This document shows positions 5,391 through 6,561 of a stretch of DNA of 6,561 nt, in pieces. Origin of the DNA: Sphingomonas sp. CCH21-G11 (lineage in GTDB: Bacteria > Pseudomonadota > Alphaproteobacteria > Sphingomonadales > Sphingomonadaceae); NCBI RefSeq assembly GCF_001555965.1, contig NZ_LSHX01000037.1, positions 1 to 6,561 of the forward strand, written 5' to 3'. Positions within the stretch are counted from its first letter, which is position 1. Every line of letters starts with the position of its first letter. The notes beneath the pieces were generated by a model that searched no databases, was not told the origin of the DNA, and was given only the letters and a program-made list of their open reading frames with translations. Both the position numbers and the translations under genes were made by a program.

Positions 5391-6150
5391 GACGCGGGCT
5401 CGACTGAAAGCGGCAAGTCCCCCCTCCCGCAAGCCGGAGGGGAACAAGGGCGCTGACGCAGAAAACCCGCGCACCTGCATCCTGACCCGCGATGCCGCGC
5501 CACGCGAGGCGCTGGTGCGCCTGGCGCTGTCCCCCGATGGCGACGTGCTGCCCGACATTCGCGCCAAGGCGCCGGGGCGGGGCGCGTGGATCGGCGTGAC
5601 GCGTGCCGAGCTGATCGCGGCGCAGGCCAAGGGCAAGCTGCGCGGGGCGCTGGCGCGTGCGTTCAAGACGACTGAATTGCGCATTCCCGACGATCTGGCC
5701 GACCGGATCGCCGGCCAGCTGCAGCGCGCTGCGCTCGACCGGCTGGGGCTGGAGGCCAAGGCCGGGCATCTGGTGATCGGTGCCGAACGCATCGAAACCG
5801 CCGCGCGCGCGGGCCGTCTGCGGCTGCTGCTCCACGCCCGTGATGCGGGCGCGGACGGCGCGGCTAAGCTCGCCCAGGCATGGCGTGTCGGCTCCGACCG
5901 GGAGGCGAGCGGCCTCAAGGGGCTGGATTTGCCGGTCGACCGCACCATATTGTCCGTGGCGCTGGGCCGCGAGAATGTGGTACATGCCGGCGTCATCGAC
6001 GGCGGAGCCGCGCGGCGCGTATCGCAGGCGCTGTCGCGCTGGCTGGCCTTCATCGAACCCGAATGTGGTGCTTCACCTTGCGAAATGGCTTCGCAAGGCG
6101 CATCGACCCCATCGTCGCGCGATACGACGATGAACAAGGAACTTGAGTAA
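5371..6150 (+). CDS. YlxR (DUF448) RNA-binding protein fused to an L7Ae/YlxQ-like domain
   Basis: The 259 residues hold two domains. Residues 34-95 are the YlxR/DUF448 fold: RTCILTRDAAPREALVR, then SPDGDVLPD and the hallmark APGRGAWIG (68-76). YlxR normally has RTCxxC; here the second cysteine is Thr39. Residues about 115-230 look like an L7Ae/L30e-type RNA-binding domain (LGLEAKAGHLVIGAERIETA, then LLLHARDAGADGAAKLA, then LGRENVVHAGVIDGGAARRV). Bacillus has separate ylxR and ylxQ genes between nusA and infB, so this reads as a fusion of the two. ATG 5371 has a perfect AGGAGG six bases upstream inside nusA, giving a 20-base overlap and likely coupling. Residues 16-25 (SPPSRKPEGN) are encoded by a palindrome. 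Residues 232-253 are low-complexity and cover two hairpins. A role in RNA or ribosome metabolism is inferred from fold and neighbours. Confidence 0.9.
   Translation: MRNPGNETRARLKAASPPSRKPEGNKGADAENPRTCILTRDAAPREALVRLALSPDGDVLPDIRAKAPGRGAWIGVTRAELIAAQAKGKLRGALARAFKTTELRIPDDLADRIAGQLQRAALDRLGLEAKAGHLVIGAERIETAARAGRLRLLLHARDAGADGAAKLAQAWRVGSDREASGLKGLDLPVDRTILSVALGRENVVHAGVIDGGAARRVSQALSRWLAFIEPECGASPCEMASQGASTPSSRDTTMNKELE
5421..5442. repeat. REP-like palindrome inside the 5' end of ylxR
   Basis: Left arm CCCCTCCCGC (5421-5430) and right arm GCCGGAGGGG (5433-5442) pair over ten positions with one C:C mismatch around an AA centre. One base change (GCGGGAGGGG) would make it perfect. Its composition resembles the C-rich/G-rich intergenic palindromes common in sphingomonad genomes (recalled, not searched). 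It starts 30 bases after the nusA stop and is translated in the ylxR frame. Confidence 0.6.
6076..6098. repeat. Perfect 9-bp inverted repeat near the 3' end of ylxR
   Basis: CCTTGCGAA (6076-6084), loop ATGGC and TTCGCAAGG (6090-6098) form a perfect nine-pair hairpin. It lies in codons 236-243 of ylxR, in a tail with no visible domain, about 56 bases before infB. No T-tract follows, so it is not an obvious terminator. Confidence 0.7.
6110..6132. repeat. Second inverted repeat at the ylxR-infB junction (8 bp)
   Basis: CATCGTCG (6110-6117) and CGACGATG (6125-6132) pair perfectly around a seven-base loop. It lies eleven bases after the preceding hairpin and four bases before the AAGGA at 6136-6140. 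On RNA the two stems would stack just upstream of the infB start region. Confidence 0.6.
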
Positions 6151-6154
6151 CCGG

Positions 6155-6561
6155 ATGAGCGATACCGACAACGACAAGCCGAAACTGGGGGCGCGCGCGC
6201 CGCTGGGCCTCAAGCGCACGGTCGAGACCGGCAAGGTGAAGCAGAGCTTCAGCCATGGCCGCTCGAACACCGTGGTCGTGGAGGTGAAGCGCCGCCGCGT
6301 GCTCGGCCGTCCGGGCGAGGAGGCGCAGGCGCCGGTGCCCGCCGCCGAGGCCGCGCCGCCGGCTCCGGCCGCGCGTCCCGCGTCGCCGCCACCGGCCGCT
6401 CCGCGCAACGCCGGCAACAGCCTGTTGTCGCGCCAGGAGCTTCAGGCCAAGCTGCTTCGCGAGGCCGAGGAAGCACGCATGACCGCGCTCGAGGAAGCGC
6501 GCCGCCGCGAGGAACGCGAGCGCCAGGAATCGGCGGAGGAAGAAGCGCGACGGCGCTCATC
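6155..6561 (+). CDS. infB: Translation initiation factor IF-2, N-terminal part (runs off right edge)
   Basis: IF2 is the GTPase that brings initiator fMet-tRNA to the 30S subunit and drives subunit joining. Only the first 135 codons are present, all from the variable N-terminal region; the GTPase core lies beyond the window. The IF2-associated motif GKVKQSFSHGRSNTVVVEVK (residues 27-46) followed by RRRVLGRPGE is diagnostic for alphaproteobacterial IF2. Next comes a Pro/Ala-rich linker (about 57-85), then LLSRQELQAKLLREAEEAR and a strongly charged Glu/Arg helix, probably coiled coil, that continues off the edge. The start at 6155 gives the family N-terminus MSDTDNDKPKLG. The nearest strong ribosome binding site (AAGGA, 6136-6140) is 14 bases away, which is long. 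An in-frame TTG at 6143 would be too close to it. Translation may depend on coupling to ylxR, whose stop is four bases upstream. Confidence 0.95.
   Translation, partial: MSDTDNDKPKLGARAPLGLKRTVETGKVKQSFSHGRSNTVVVEVKRRRVLGRPGEEAQAPVPAAEAAPPAPAARPASPPPAAPRNAGNSLLSRQELQAKLLREAEEARMTALEEARRREERERQESAEEEARRRS

Noticed and set aside
3072..6137. A stop-free antisense reading frame of more than 1000 codons across rimP, nusA and ylxR
   Set aside because: It is the mirror of the GC-rich, codon-biased sense genes. It has no recognisable domain and low-complexity Arg/Asp/Ala content, and all three sense frames encode known proteins.

Overview
The window is GC-rich chromosomal DNA that reads like a sphingomonad (Alphaproteobacteria, Sphingomonas-type). 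The evidence is protein character and gene order: a HAD pyrimidine 5'-nucleotidase directly before dapD, and a rimP-nusA-ylxR-infB operon whose YlxR protein carries an extra L7Ae-like domain. The genus call is inference from recognised sequence style, not from a search. Most of the window is core housekeeping DNA. I see no phage, IS, CRISPR, defence or RNA genes and no clearly new system.

Layout. Bases 1-158 (minus strand) hold the 5' end of a lipoprotein gene with a poly-glycine and Pro/Ala/Thr linker after the lipidated cysteine. A short divergent spacer follows. Next comes a plus-strand pair, the HAD phosphatase (266-934) and dapD (931-1755), overlapping by ATGA. A minus-strand gene for an exported PQQ-dependent sugar dehydrogenase (1772-2908) faces dapD. 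Only 16 bases separate the two stops, and a GC-rich hairpin there has the dehydrogenase stop codon as its loop. A divergent spacer (2909-3152) carries plausible sigma70-type promoters for both directions.

The rest, 3153 to the right edge, is the ribosome/transcription operon: rimP (30S maturation), nusA (pausing, termination and antitermination), ylxR fused to a YlxQ-like L7Ae domain (RNA binding), and the first 135 codons of infB (IF2). Genes are 9 bases apart, overlapping, or 4 bases apart, as expected for one transcript.

The least ordinary signals are small. One is a REP-like palindrome translated in frame inside the N-terminus of ylxR. Two others are adjacent hairpins in the last 75 bases of ylxR, just before infB. 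The remaining two are the stop-codon-loop hairpin between the convergent genes and a CCG microsatellite that encodes the poly-Gly linker of the lipoprotein.
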